Source: Acidobacteriota bacterium
GTDB lineage: Bacteria; Acidobacteriota; Vicinamibacteria; Vicinamibacterales; UBA8438
DNA: 63,732 nucleotides
Direction: 5' to 3'
Assembly: GCA_026708265.1 (NCBI GenBank)
Contig: JAPOVI010000106.1
Location: forward strand, 1-63,732
Below the pieces are notes generated by a model. It did not search any database, was not told the DNA's origin, and saw only the letters and a list, made by a program, of their open reading frames with translations. Each line of letters starts with the position of its first letter. Within the stretch, counting starts at the first letter, position 1. Both the position numbers and the translations under genes were made by a program. Shown here one piece after another: positions 56,290 to 63,567 of this stretch.

Positions 56290-57027
56290 TCATCGCGCCG
56301 CGCCGGCGACGAACACCAGCACGTACTGGTAGCGCAGATCCTCGCGCTCGCGCAGGCGCAGGCCGGCCGCCCGCGCGTCCCGCACCACCGCCTCGGGCTC
56401 GACGCGCTCCGCCAGCGGCGGCCCCGGCCCCCCGCCGTCGAGCTTGAAGTCGACGATGCCGACCCGCCCGCCCGGGGCGAGCAGCGGCACGAGGTTGCGG
56501 AGCAGGGTGATGCGGTCCTCGACCGCCACGGCGGGGTAGACGTCGACGATCAGCACCGCGTCGACCGGCGACGGCAGCAGCGGATCGGTCGGCGTGCCGT
56601 GGATGGTCCGGACGTTGGTCAGGCCCTCGCGGCGCACGCGGCGGTTGATCGACTCCAGCATCTGGGGCTGAATGTCCTCGGCGTAGACCAGCCCGTTGGG
56701 GCCGACGCGCCGCGCCAGGCGCACCGTGAACCAGCCGCCCCCCGCCCCGATGTCGGCCACCGTCGCACCGTCCGCAATCCGCAGCAGGTCCATGATCCGT
56801 TCCGGCTGCTGCCACGCGTCGCGGTCCGGGCCCTCGAGCAGGCCGAGGTCCTCGGGCGGGAAGAGCCGCCCGTGCGGCGCCCGGTCGCGGGCCGGTTCCG
56901 CGTCCTGCGCGGCGCCCGCCGCTCCGGCGAGGGCGGTGCCGGCGAGCGCGGTGCAGCAGACGAGCAACGGGATGACGAGTCGGATCATCGGTGCCGCCGG
57001 GTCCATCGGTGCCGCCGGGTCCGTCAT
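56290..57027 (-). CDS. Exported SAM-dependent methyltransferase-like protein
   Basis: 245 aa. The N-terminus MIRLVIPLLVCCTALAGTAL is a signal peptide, so the enzyme should act outside the cytoplasm or be membrane-anchored, odd for a SAM-dependent fold. SAM motif VADIGAGGGWFTVRLARRVG, then LVYAEDIQPQML and DAVLIVDVYPAV. ATG 57027 overlaps the fdhE stop (ATGA); starting at an ATG 39 nt later gives a cleaner signal peptide. An 18-bp direct repeat (ccgccgggtccatcggtg) lies in the first codons. Substrate unknown. Confidence 0.8.
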   Translation of the reverse strand: MTDPAAPMDPAAPMIRLVIPLLVCCTALAGTALAGAAGAAQDAEPARDRAPHGRLFPPEDLGLLEGPDRDAWQQPERIMDLLRIADGATVADIGAGGGWFTVRLARRVGPNGLVYAEDIQPQMLESINRRVRREGLTNVRTIHGTPTDPLLPSPVDAVLIVDVYPAVAVEDRITLLRNLVPLLAPGGRVGIVDFKLDGGGPGPPLAERVEPEAVVRDARAAGLRLREREDLRYQYVLVFVAGAAR

Positions 57028-58007
57028 CCGGGCGGCGGGTTGTCCGCTTCGCCGGCGGGCGGGCACGGCGGGGCCGGCGCGTCCGTCTCCCGCATCGACG
57101 GGCGCCCGTAGCCGCGCTCCATGGCGCCGGCGTCGAGGTCGCTCGTCTCGAGGTCGACCACCGGCAGCAGCTCGAACGGCGCCGGCGCCCCGCCCGCCAC
57201 GCACTTCAGGTAGCCGCCGCACGACCGGCAGAGCTCCGCCCGCTGCGCCTCGCTGGCGCCCGCCGCGGCGAGCAGGCCCTCGCCGCCCGCGCCGCAGTAG
57301 ATGCACGCGCCCGGCGCACAGGGCCAGCCGGCGCCGCAGAACGAGCAGCGCAGGCGCCGGCCGCCGCTCCCGTTTCCTTCCCCCAGCTCCGCCAGAGCCG
57401 GCCACGAGCCGCACGCCGGGCAGTACCCGCGCCCCCAGTCCCGAAGCGCCGCCGCCAGCTCGGGATCGGCGTCCGCCGCGGCCCGCTCGGGATCGGCGTC
57501 CGCCGCCGCCAGCACGTGCCGCCGGAGGCGGCAGGCGAGCGGCCCCACCGCCATCTCGGCCACCACCCACGTCAGGTCCGGGGACACGCCGACGTGGACG
57601 GCCCGCGTCCGGATGGCCGCCTGCCGCCGCCCGAGCGATGCCGCGAGCAGCGATCCGACGTCGATCTCCCCGCGCTCGAGGACCTCCCGCAGGTGCCGCG
57701 CCGGCGCACCCGCCCCGCCCGCCGCGAGGTCGTCGCAGAAGCCCAGCAGGTAGGGACCGAGGAGCGCCGCGTCGACCTCGACCCCTTCGTCGAGCCCGAC
57801 CGGCTCGCCCGCCGCGAGCCGCGCCGCCAGCGCGCCGGCGGGGCGGGGCGCAACCGGCAGCGGCTGCCGGTCGAGAGCCGCCCCCAGGTCGAGGCCGCGG
57901 GTGACGAGCACGCGCTGCAGGTCGACCGCTCCCCCCAGGTCGGCCCGCCGCGCCCGCACGGCGCGCCAGCGGGGCTCGGCAACGGCGAGCAGCTCTTCGC
58001 GGGTCAC
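57024..58007 (-). CDS. fdhE: Formate dehydrogenase accessory protein FdhE
   Basis: 327 aa. Cytoplasmic chaperone needed to mature formate dehydrogenase. Four zinc/iron-type cysteine pairs (YCPACGSWP, CSFCGAGW, CIYCGAGG, CRSCGGYLK) and the segment LEDLETSDLDAG-like VVDLETSDLDAGAMERGY at the end are diagnostic. GTG 58007 is chosen: a GATACT box ends 7 nt upstream (leaderless pattern); a TTG 36 nt earlier is possible. Divergent from the toxin pair. With tRNA-Sec in the same window it implies a selenocysteine-containing formate dehydrogenase in the genome. Confidence 0.93.
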   Translation of the reverse strand: MTREELLAVAEPRWRAVRARRADLGGAVDLQRVLVTRGLDLGAALDRQPLPVAPRPAGALAARLAAGEPVGLDEGVEVDAALLGPYLLGFCDDLAAGGAGAPARHLREVLERGEIDVGSLLAASLGRRQAAIRTRAVHVGVSPDLTWVVAEMAVGPLACRLRRHVLAAADADPERAAADADPELAAALRDWGRGYCPACGSWPALAELGEGNGSGGRRLRCSFCGAGWPCAPGACIYCGAGGEGLLAAAGASEAQRAELCRSCGGYLKCVAGGAPAPFELLPVVDLETSDLDAGAMERGYGRPSMRETDAPAPPCPPAGEADNPPPG

Positions 58008-58142
58008 GCCTGCCAGTATCGCCCGCCGCGGCGCGCCCGGCAAAGTCCCCGCTGCGCCCTCGGCCTGGAGCCTGGCGCGGTGCCACCGCAGAGCCCGGCG
58101 GCATCCCTCCGCCGGGGCTTGCCGCGGCTACACTCGTTCCCA

Positions 58143-58607
58143 ATGGCCACCACGCCCGCGCCCGAAGGCGAGCACCGAACGCTGAGCCAGGGGGAGTACC
58201 GTGCGCAGTGGGAGGACCCGTTTCCCCGCTGCGCGCTCAGACCTGCCGCAGACTTCGGCGACGAGTACCCCAGTGCCGAAGAGGTGCAACGGCTGCGGCC
58301 GGGCCTCGACCCGGCCGACACCGGTCCCGACTCCAGAGCCGTGCAGACCCTCCTCACCAAGAGCTGCGCGGGCTGGCACCGCCACCCCACCAGTCGGGAG
58401 TTCTACGAAGCCGTGCGCGCGCCCGCGCCGACGAGTCGCCAGCGTTCCCTCATCTGGACCTGGACCTCGGAGGCTGAGCTCGCCGACATCATTGTGGCCT
58501 GGGCCGAGAGGGCGTACACCATCCGCCAGCTCGTGGCCGCCATGCACCGGGCCGAGTTCGCGTGGGCGGAGCGCATCCGAGAGATAAACCAATGGGCCCG
58601 GAGATGA
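58143..58607 (+). CDS. Probable antitoxin partner of the AbiEii-type protein
   Basis: 154 aa, hydrophilic, no recognised domain. Tryptophan- and arginine-rich with SAEEVQRLRPGLDPADTGP and TIRQLVAAMHRAEFAWAERI. Its stop overlaps the start region of the toxin-like gene, the usual toxin-antitoxin order (antitoxin first). A TACACT box ends 8 nt before the ATG and no ribosome binding site is present. It does not resemble the AbiEi winged-helix antitoxin to me, so it may be a new partner type. The role is inferred only from position. Confidence 0.55.
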   Translation: MATTPAPEGEHRTLSQGEYRAQWEDPFPRCALRPAADFGDEYPSAEEVQRLRPGLDPADTGPDSRAVQTLLTKSCAGWHRHPTSREFYEAVRAPAPTSRQRSLIWTWTSEAELADIIVAWAERAYTIRQLVAAMHRAEFAWAERIREINQWARR

Positions 58608-59587
58608 GCGGGCACGAGCCCGAGTACCTCACCCTGAGCGAGCCCGCGGCCACCCTGTGGCGGGAGTGCCGGGCGTCCCTTCGCAGGGCGTTCGATGCCC
58701 TCCCGGGTGCACCCCACGAGTGGCGCTTCGGTGGCGGCACGATCCTCGCAGCCCGCTGGGGTCACCGGACGAGCTTCGATATCGATCTGACCGTCGGCCC
58801 GGGGGTCGACGTCGACGCGCTGCTCGAGCCCGCGGGCAACGAGCTCGAGGCCCTGGCGGCACGACTGGGAGGACGCCCGGAGCCGTCGATCCGCAACCCC
58901 GCCCGGCACTTGAAGGTGAGGTTCCCGGCCCATCCGTCGCTGAAGGAGAGCGCCCTCGACATCTCCCGCCTTCAGCCGGAGCCCGCCGGCGGGCAGCGGC
59001 CGGCCTTCGTCGACGGGACGGCGGCCGTGGTTCTCGACAGCGCGCAGATCCTCCGGGGCAAGCTCGAGCGGGCGGAGCGAAGCCCGGTCCGCGACGTCTT
59101 CGACATGGCGACGGCCGCACACTCCGACCCGGGCGCACTCGCGGTCGCCGCCAACTGTTTGACGCACCAGTACGCCAATGTGATCGCAGGAATCTGGAAG
59201 CTCTCCAGGCGCCGGTTCGCAGATGACGCCGGACGCTACCTCGCGGGGGTGCCCGAGCGCTTCCGGATCGATCCGGAGGCCCTGGGAGAGCGCGCGGCCC
59301 GGGCCATCGCAGCTTCGCTGTACCGCAGCGTCCGCATCCACGCGGAGCACGGAAAGGGGACGGTCGAGGCCACCACCGGCGGGGGCCACGTCAACCGCTT
59401 CGCGTTCCCGGCGGAGGAGTTCGAGGCGGGTCTCGAGACCAGCGGGATAGGCATCTACCTGCGCATGAACGCCCGCGCGGGGCACGCGCTGCGCCGTGAC
59501 CTCCCCCGGCGCATTCGCGAGAGTGCGGATACCCGAGTCCTGCTCTGGGAGTCCCGCGACGCCGGGTCCGGCCGTGCGGGGCGCTGA
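58592..59587 (+). CDS. AbiEii/AbiGii-family nucleotidyltransferase-like toxin
   Basis: 331 aa. The key region HEWRFGGGTILAARWGHR with TSFDIDLTVGPG carries the GG...DxD pattern of DUF1814 / AbiEii nucleotidyltransferases, followed by LRGKLERAERSPVRDVFDM (the conserved K..R...KD-type segment). In characterised relatives the toxin adds nucleotides to tRNA or other substrates; some act in phage abortive infection. Two starts are possible: ATG 58592 (with GAGAG 8 nt upstream) or ATG 58604 within an ATGA overlap. Adjacent to no mobile-element genes. Confidence 0.8.
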   Translation: MGPEMSGHEPEYLTLSEPAATLWRECRASLRRAFDALPGAPHEWRFGGGTILAARWGHRTSFDIDLTVGPGVDVDALLEPAGNELEALAARLGGRPEPSIRNPARHLKVRFPAHPSLKESALDISRLQPEPAGGQRPAFVDGTAAVVLDSAQILRGKLERAERSPVRDVFDMATAAHSDPGALAVAANCLTHQYANVIAGIWKLSRRRFADDAGRYLAGVPERFRIDPEALGERAARAIAASLYRSVRIHAEHGKGTVEATTGGGHVNRFAFPAEEFEAGLETSGIGIYLRMNARAGHALRRDLPRRIRESADTRVLLWESRDAGSGRAGR

Positions 59588-59713
59588 CCACCCCTCCGGC
59601 GAGTCGCATGGTGTGGCCCGTCCGCCGTGGCACGGGTTCTGCTGTACAATCGAGGCAGTTGGACCGCAAGACGTACTCCCGCTCGGGCTGGCGGGACGGA
59701 GGAGGCTCAGGCG

Positions 59714-59884
59714 GTGCGCGTAAGGCTCATGGATGTCGTTGCGACCATCGGTGCCGTAGCCGCCGTCCTCGCCGCGGTGTTCGGCTACTTCAACGGCCGG
59801 GAGATTTCGGAGCTTCGCGGGGAGTTGAGCGGCGTGCGATCCGTGGTGTCGGAGCACGTCAACAGCGCGGGACTGCACCGGTAG
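59714..59884 (+). CDS. Small membrane coiled-coil protein (dispersed family, member 4)
   Basis: 56 aa from GTG 59714, which has GGAGG 9 nt upstream. MRVRLMDVVATIGAVAAVLAAVFGYF is a hydrophobic helix; NGREISELRGELSGVRSVVSEHV is a short coil; tail NSAGLHR. It shares the build of members 1-3 and the type-B proteins. It lies alone between the toxin gene and the HesB-type gene; a TACAAT hexamer lies at 59644-59649. Function unknown. Confidence 0.6.
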   Translation: MRVRLMDVVATIGAVAAVLAAVFGYFNGREISELRGELSGVRSVVSEHVNSAGLHR

Positions 59885-59919
59885 GCTCCCGCTCGTCGTA
59901 CGTGGGGAGACAAGCGACA

Positions 59920-60282
59920 GTGCCTGAGACGATGACGGCTACGGCGGCGGGGCCGATTCTGGTGACGGAGGCGGCCGCATCGAAGATCAACGCGCTCCTG
60001 GCCGAAGAGCAGAAGTCCGAAGCCGGGCTCCGCGTGTTCGTGCAGGGCGGCGGGTGCTCGGGGTTCCAGTACGGGCTGATGATCGAAGAGGGCGCCGGCG
60101 ATGCCCAGGCCGACAAGGTCTTCCAGTCGAACGGCGTCACGCTGTTCGTCGATCCCATCAGCATCCGCTACCTCAGCGGGGCCGAGGTCGACTTCGTCGA
60201 CAACCTGATGGGCGGCGGGTTCACCATCAAGAACCCCAACGCCAAGTCGACGTGCGGGTGCGGTCAGTCGTTCGGCACGTGA
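59920..60282 (+). CDS. erpA: HesB/IscA/ErpA-type iron-sulfur carrier
   Basis: 120 aa. A-type carrier with the three conserved cysteines: Cys in QGGGCSGFQYGL and the C-terminal CGCGQSFGT. GGGFTIKNPNAKSTCGCG is typical of the ErpA/HesB group. The GTG at 59920 is chosen because GGGGAG lies 11 nt upstream; an ATG 12 nt later is the alternative. It delivers Fe-S clusters to apoproteins, relevant to the radical SAM and Fe-S enzymes in this window. Confidence 0.94.
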   Translation: MPETMTATAAGPILVTEAAASKINALLAEEQKSEAGLRVFVQGGGCSGFQYGLMIEEGAGDAQADKVFQSNGVTLFVDPISIRYLSGAEVDFVDNLMGGGFTIKNPNAKSTCGCGQSFGT

Positions 60283-60326
60283 GTCCGCGCGGCCGGGCCG
60301 ATCGCGCCGGCCGGCCCTGCCCGCTC

Positions 60327-60380
60327 GGAGTCTGCACCGCAGAACCGGCGATGCGAGCGCCTCTCTCGCGCGCAGACTCC
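60327..60380. repeat. Imperfect inverted repeat after the HesB gene
   Basis: Arms ggagtctgc (60327-60335) and gcagactcc (60372-60380) enclose a second stem (gcgag/ctcgc). The inner text accgcagaaccgg faintly recalls the REP-like element (gccgcagaacgc). It may be a terminator or a degenerate member of that family. Confidence 0.45.
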
Positions 60381-60418
60381 CAACGCGCCCGTGAGGGCGC
60401 GCTCGCGCGGTGACCGCC

Positions 60419-61393
60419 ATGGAAGCGCCATCCGCGTTCGTCGATCGCCTGCGCCCGGCGGGCGGCAAGCGCTCGAGCAAGCGAGACCTGATCGTCAACG
60501 TCTTCCTGCGCCAGGAAGGCCACCTGAGCGCCGACGACCTCGTCGACGTGTTGCGTCGCGAGGGCCACAAGAGCAGCCGCGCCACCGTCTACCGCACGCT
60601 GCAGTGGATGGCCGACGCCGGCATCGCCCGCAAGGTCGACTTCGGCGACGGCCGGACCCGCTTCGAGCACTCCTACCGCCACCCGCGGCACTTCCACCTG
60701 ATCTGCAAGGGCTGCAACCGTTCGTCCGAGTTCCTGTCGTCCGACGTCGAGGCGCTCATCGAGGAGATCGCCGACGTCCGCGGGTTCGCCATCGGGCAGA
60801 GCGTGGTGCAGATCTACGGGCGCTGCGACGAGTGCCGGACGGGCCGCCGCCGGGCCGCGGGGGAAGTGCCGGTGGAGCGGCTCTTCGCGCGCGACGCCCT
60901 GCGGATCGCAATCCAGACGGAACGGAGCGGGCTGGACTTCTACTCCCGCGCCGCGCGCATCACGAAGGACGCGCGCGGCCGCCGCGTCTTCCGCAAGCTG
61001 GCCGCCGAGGAGCAGGAGCACCTGGGGAAGCTGGAGGCGCGCTACGCCGAGCTCCTCGCCGAGGACCCGGAGCTGGAGTCGCGGCCGACGTTCCTCTTCT
61101 TCAAGGGGGCGGCGAGTGGCCTCTTCGCGGCCGGGGCGGAGGAGCTCGACAAGGGCGCGGACGACCGGCAGGCGCTGCGCATCGGCATCCGCTGCGAGCG
61201 CGGCTCGCACCGCTTCTTCAAGCGCTACGGCGAGCGCTTCGAGGACTCGGAGGGCAAGCGCATCTTCCTGGAGTTCGCCGACGAGGAGCGCGAGCACCTC
61301 GAGCTCCTCATCCGCGAGTACCGCTCCCTCGCGGCGCGCCAGTCCCGCGCGCGGTCCAAGGCCAAGGCGCGCGCCCACCGCGCCGACACCTGA
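60419..61393 (+). CDS. Fur-family regulator fused to a ferritin-like diiron domain
   Basis: 324 aa. Residues about 10-140 are a complete Fur-type regulator: winged helix (LSADDLVDVLRREGHKSSRA, TVYRTLQWMADAG), metal motif RHPRHFHLICKGC with a second CxxC (CDEC). Residues about 150-305 form a rubrerythrin/ferritin-like four-helix bundle with paired E...EExxH motifs (ERSGLDFYSRAARIT with AAEEQEHLGKLE; ERGSHRFFKRYGERF with ADEEREHLELLI). Basic C-terminal tail. The start (ATG 60419, or GTG 60410) is uncertain. The layout suggests that redox or iron state at a diiron centre is transmitted to DNA binding. It follows the iron-sulfur carrier gene. Confidence 0.9.
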   Translation: MEAPSAFVDRLRPAGGKRSSKRDLIVNVFLRQEGHLSADDLVDVLRREGHKSSRATVYRTLQWMADAGIARKVDFGDGRTRFEHSYRHPRHFHLICKGCNRSSEFLSSDVEALIEEIADVRGFAIGQSVVQIYGRCDECRTGRRRAAGEVPVERLFARDALRIAIQTERSGLDFYSRAARITKDARGRRVFRKLAAEEQEHLGKLEARYAELLAEDPELESRPTFLFFKGAASGLFAAGAEELDKGADDRQALRIGIRCERGSHRFFKRYGERFEDSEGKRIFLEFADEEREHLELLIREYRSLAARQSRARSKAKARAHRADT

Positions 61394-61440
61394 CCGACCC
61401 CGCCCACCGCCCGCGACGCCACGCGCGCGCCGCCGACGCC

Positions 61441-62304
61441 ATGATCGACCTTCACATGCACACCACGGCGTCGGACGGCACCCTCGCCCCCGCCGCCCTC
61501 GTCGACCGCGCCCACGCGGCCGGCATCCGCACGATGAGCGTCACGGACCACGACACGATGGCCGGGGTGCCGGAGGCGGCGGCGGCCGCGGCCGGGTGCG
61601 GCATCGAGCTGCTTCCCGGCATCGAGATCACCGCCGTCGCCGACGGCCGGGACGTCCACATGCTGGGCTACTTCCTCGATCCGGCGCCGGCCCGCCTGGA
61701 CCGCTTCCTGGCCGACCAGCAGCAGGACCGCGTGCGGCGCGCGCGAGAGATGGGGGAGAAGCTCGCCGCCCTCGCCGTGCCGATCCCCATCGAGCGGCTC
61801 ATCGAGAAGGCCTCGGCGGCCGGGCGCGCCGTCGCCCGCCCCGTCGTGGCGCGGGCGCTCGTCGAGGCCGGCCACTGCGCCACGCCGCAGGAGGCGTTCG
61901 ACCGCTGGCTCGCCGACGGCGGGCCGGCCTACGTCGCCCGCCGGGGCGCGTCGCCGGCGGAGGTCGTGCGCCTCGTGTCGGAGGCGGGCGGCCTCGCCTC
62001 GCTCGCCCACCCCGGCCTGCTCCGGCGCGACGACCTCATCCCCGGCCTCGTCGAATCGGGCCTCGGGGCGATCGAGGCGTTCCACAGCGACCACGACGCG
62101 GCGGCCGAGGCCCGCTACCAGCGGCTCGCCGACCGGCACGGCCTGGCCGTCAGCGGCGGCTCGGACTTCCACGGCGAACGGCATCACCGCGCGAAGAGCT
62201 TCGGGCGCGTGGGCCTCCCGCGGGCCCGGTACCAGACGCTCGTCGAGCGCGTGCGGCGTGCCGCCGCCGCCGATCCGCCCGCCGCCGCGGCGGAACCCGC
62301 GTGA
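61441..62304 (+). CDS. PHP-domain phosphoesterase (RNase AM/TrpH-like)
   Basis: 287 aa. The metal-binding PHP motifs are MIDLHMHTTASDGTL, VTDHDTMAGV, ELLPGIEITA, LASLAHPGLL and SGGSDFHGERHH. Homologues hydrolyse 3',5'-bisphosphates or trim RNA 5' ends (E. coli YciV). The ATG at 61441 starts directly on the first motif, as in the family. It lies 47 nt after the Fur-ferritin gene and just before the membrane protein. Confidence 0.92.
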   Translation: MIDLHMHTTASDGTLAPAALVDRAHAAGIRTMSVTDHDTMAGVPEAAAAAAGCGIELLPGIEITAVADGRDVHMLGYFLDPAPARLDRFLADQQQDRVRRAREMGEKLAALAVPIPIERLIEKASAAGRAVARPVVARALVEAGHCATPQEAFDRWLADGGPAYVARRGASPAEVVRLVSEAGGLASLAHPGLLRRDDLIPGLVESGLGAIEAFHSDHDAAAEARYQRLADRHGLAVSGGSDFHGERHHRAKSFGRVGLPRARYQTLVERVRRAAAADPPAAAAEPA

Positions 62305-62308
62305 CGCA

Positions 62309-62797
62309 ATGCGCGCCGCCCTGACCACGGCCATCCTGATCGGGCTCGGCGGCCTCGGGTACGCCACCGTCCTCGGCTTCGCGGCATCCGGCTCGGACGA
62401 CCTGCTGCGCCACACGACGGTCGCCATCTTCGCCACCCTCGTCACCCTGCTGGCGCACTCGATGACGATGTTCTACCTGCTGGGCAAGGGGCGGGCCATC
62501 CGGGAGGCGGCGGCCGAGGGGGGCCTGCCGGCCGTGTTCTACGCCGCGGTGGCGCGTGCCCGCCGGCCGGTCTTCTCGGTCGGGATGCTGGCGATGGGAC
62601 TGACGATGGCGGCCGCCATCATCGGCGCCGGCGTCGACACGGGGGCGGTGCCGACCGCCGTACACACGCTGCTCGCGGCGGCGGCCATCGCCGCCAACCT
62701 GGCGCTGCTCCGGGCGGAACTCGCCGCCATGCAGGTGGCGTCCGATACGGAGCGGGACGTGAACGCGCTCCTGGAGCCGCCGCCGGCAGACGGGTAG
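62309..62797 (+). CDS. Four-helix membrane protein of unknown function
   Basis: 162 aa. Hydrophobic helices at residues 5-25 (LTTAILIGLGGLGYATVLGF), 33-55 (TVAIFATLVTLLAHSMTMFY), 85-107 (VFSVGMLAMGLTMAAAIIGA) and 115-135 (AVHTLLAAAAIAANLALLRA), then a charged tail. Short conserved-looking HSMTMFYLLGKGR after helix 2. No family name recognised. It starts 4 nt after the PHP gene stop and converges on tRNA-Sec. Confidence 0.75.
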   Translation: MRAALTTAILIGLGGLGYATVLGFAASGSDDLLRHTTVAIFATLVTLLAHSMTMFYLLGKGRAIREAAAEGGLPAVFYAAVARARRPVFSVGMLAMGLTMAAAIIGAGVDTGAVPTAVHTLLAAAAIAANLALLRAELAAMQVASDTERDVNALLEPPPADG

Positions 62798-62819
62798 TGA
62801 GAACCGCCGGGAGAGAAGT

Positions 62820-62916
62820 TGGCGGAAGCGCCTGGGAGTCGAACCCAGCCCCCCCGCGTTGACGGGGAGCGACCGATTTTGAAGACCGGGAGGGCCACCG
62901 GGCCCCATTCGCTTCC
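62820..62916 (-). tRNA. selC: Selenocysteine tRNA (anticodon TCA), CCA encoded
   Basis: 97 nt including an encoded CCA. Acceptor GGAAGCG pairs with CGCTTCC; a 6-bp D stem (GGGGCC/GGCCCT); anticodon arm CCGGT-CTTCAAA-ATCGG with TCA in the loop; a long variable arm (CTCCCCG/CGGGG); T arm CTGGG-TTCGACT-CCCAG. Extended acceptor and D stems plus the long variable arm are specific to tRNA-Sec. It lies 20 nt downstream of the cold-shock gene on the same strand and could be co-transcribed. No selA, selB or selD is in the window. Confidence 0.96.
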
Positions 62917-62936
62917 GGGGCGCCCGCCCGGTCCGT

Positions 62937-63143
62937 CTAGCCTTCGAGCAGGCGCACCTCGCCCGCGCGCGGGCCCTTCTGCGATTCCTCGGGCGTGAAA
63001 TCGACGCGCTGGCCTTCGCGAAGCAACTCGAAGACTGCGCCTCGGACGGCGCTGCGGTGGAAGAAATGCTCGATCCCGCTCTCGTCCCGAATGAACCCGA
63101 AGCCCTTGTCAATCAGCAGACGTGCGATGGTGCCGCTCGGCAT
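62937..63143 (-). CDS. Cold-shock-domain protein
   Basis: 68 aa. RNP-1 motif KGFGFIRDES and RNP-2 HFFHRSAV of the OB-fold; starts MPSGTIARLL. Binds single-stranded RNA/DNA. The first strand lacks the usual W (KWFN), and the RNP-1 follows LLIDK, so it is a CspA-like but divergent form. The predicted transcript has a 5' leader of about 160 nt, common for cold-shock mRNAs. Confidence 0.93.
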   Translation of the reverse strand: MPSGTIARLLIDKGFGFIRDESGIEHFFHRSAVRGAVFELLREGQRVDFTPEESQKGPRAGEVRLLEG

Positions 63144-63308
63144 TCCGTCCCTCCGGTGGTCCGCCGCTCCTGCCCCGTTGGGAGCCGCGTTCCTGTGAGC
63201 CGCGTGCGCCGTTTCGACGCTCGTCTGACAGCGACGGGCCTACGCTTGCGCGTCGTCTGCCCGCATGATGCCCGGGGGAAGACAGAACCCTCGGCTCGAA
63301 AGGGGGAC

Positions 63309-63338
63309 AGCATAGGACGGGACCGTACGAGAAGTCAA
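63309..63338 (-). promoter_or_regulatory. Promoter of the cold-shock gene
   Basis: Minus-strand TTGACT (63333-63338), 18-nt spacer, TATGCT (63309-63314). Transcription start expected near 63302, giving a leader of about 160 nt to the ATG at 63143. The -35 box starts 17 nt after the stop of the zinc-ribbon gene. Confidence 0.7.
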
Positions 63339-63354
63339 GCCCGCTCGTTCGGCC

Positions 63355-63558
63355 TCAGGCGGACGGCGCGGCCGGCTTCGGCGCGGCCTTCGGCTTCTTC
63401 GGCGGTGGGTAGGTGGTCCAGAAATTGCGCCCGCAGGCCGGACACTTCCAGAACTGCTGCGGAGGCCACGGCTGCCCGGGACCGGGATCGCGCAGGTCCA
63501 TCTGCTCGCCGCACCGCTGGCACCGGATCCGGATGTCCATCCCGTAGCCGTCGCTCAT
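63355..63558 (-). CDS. Small zinc-ribbon protein
   Basis: 67 aa. Two CxxC pairs (IRCQRCGEQMDL and KCPACGRNFW) form a single zinc ribbon, with a Lys/Pro/Ala-rich tail (PPPKKPKAAPKPAAPSA). Function unknown; perhaps nucleic-acid binding. A TAGAAT box ends 6 nt before the ATG and its TAG belongs to the CTAG end of the adjacent REP-like palindrome, so the repeat may supply part of the promoter. Confidence 0.75.
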   Translation of the reverse strand: MSDGYGMDIRIRCQRCGEQMDLRDPGPGQPWPPQQFWKCPACGRNFWTTYPPPKKPKAAPKPAAPSA

Positions 63559-63567
63559 GCGGGCATT

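Noticed and set aside
53284..57111. Open frame of 1275 codons on the plus strand
   Set aside because: Antisense of the permease, thiD and methyltransferase genes; no recognisable domain.
59920..60282. HesB-type gene considered as a selenoprotein because tRNA-Sec is close
   Set aside because: All three conserved cysteines are encoded by TGC; no in-frame TGA is present.
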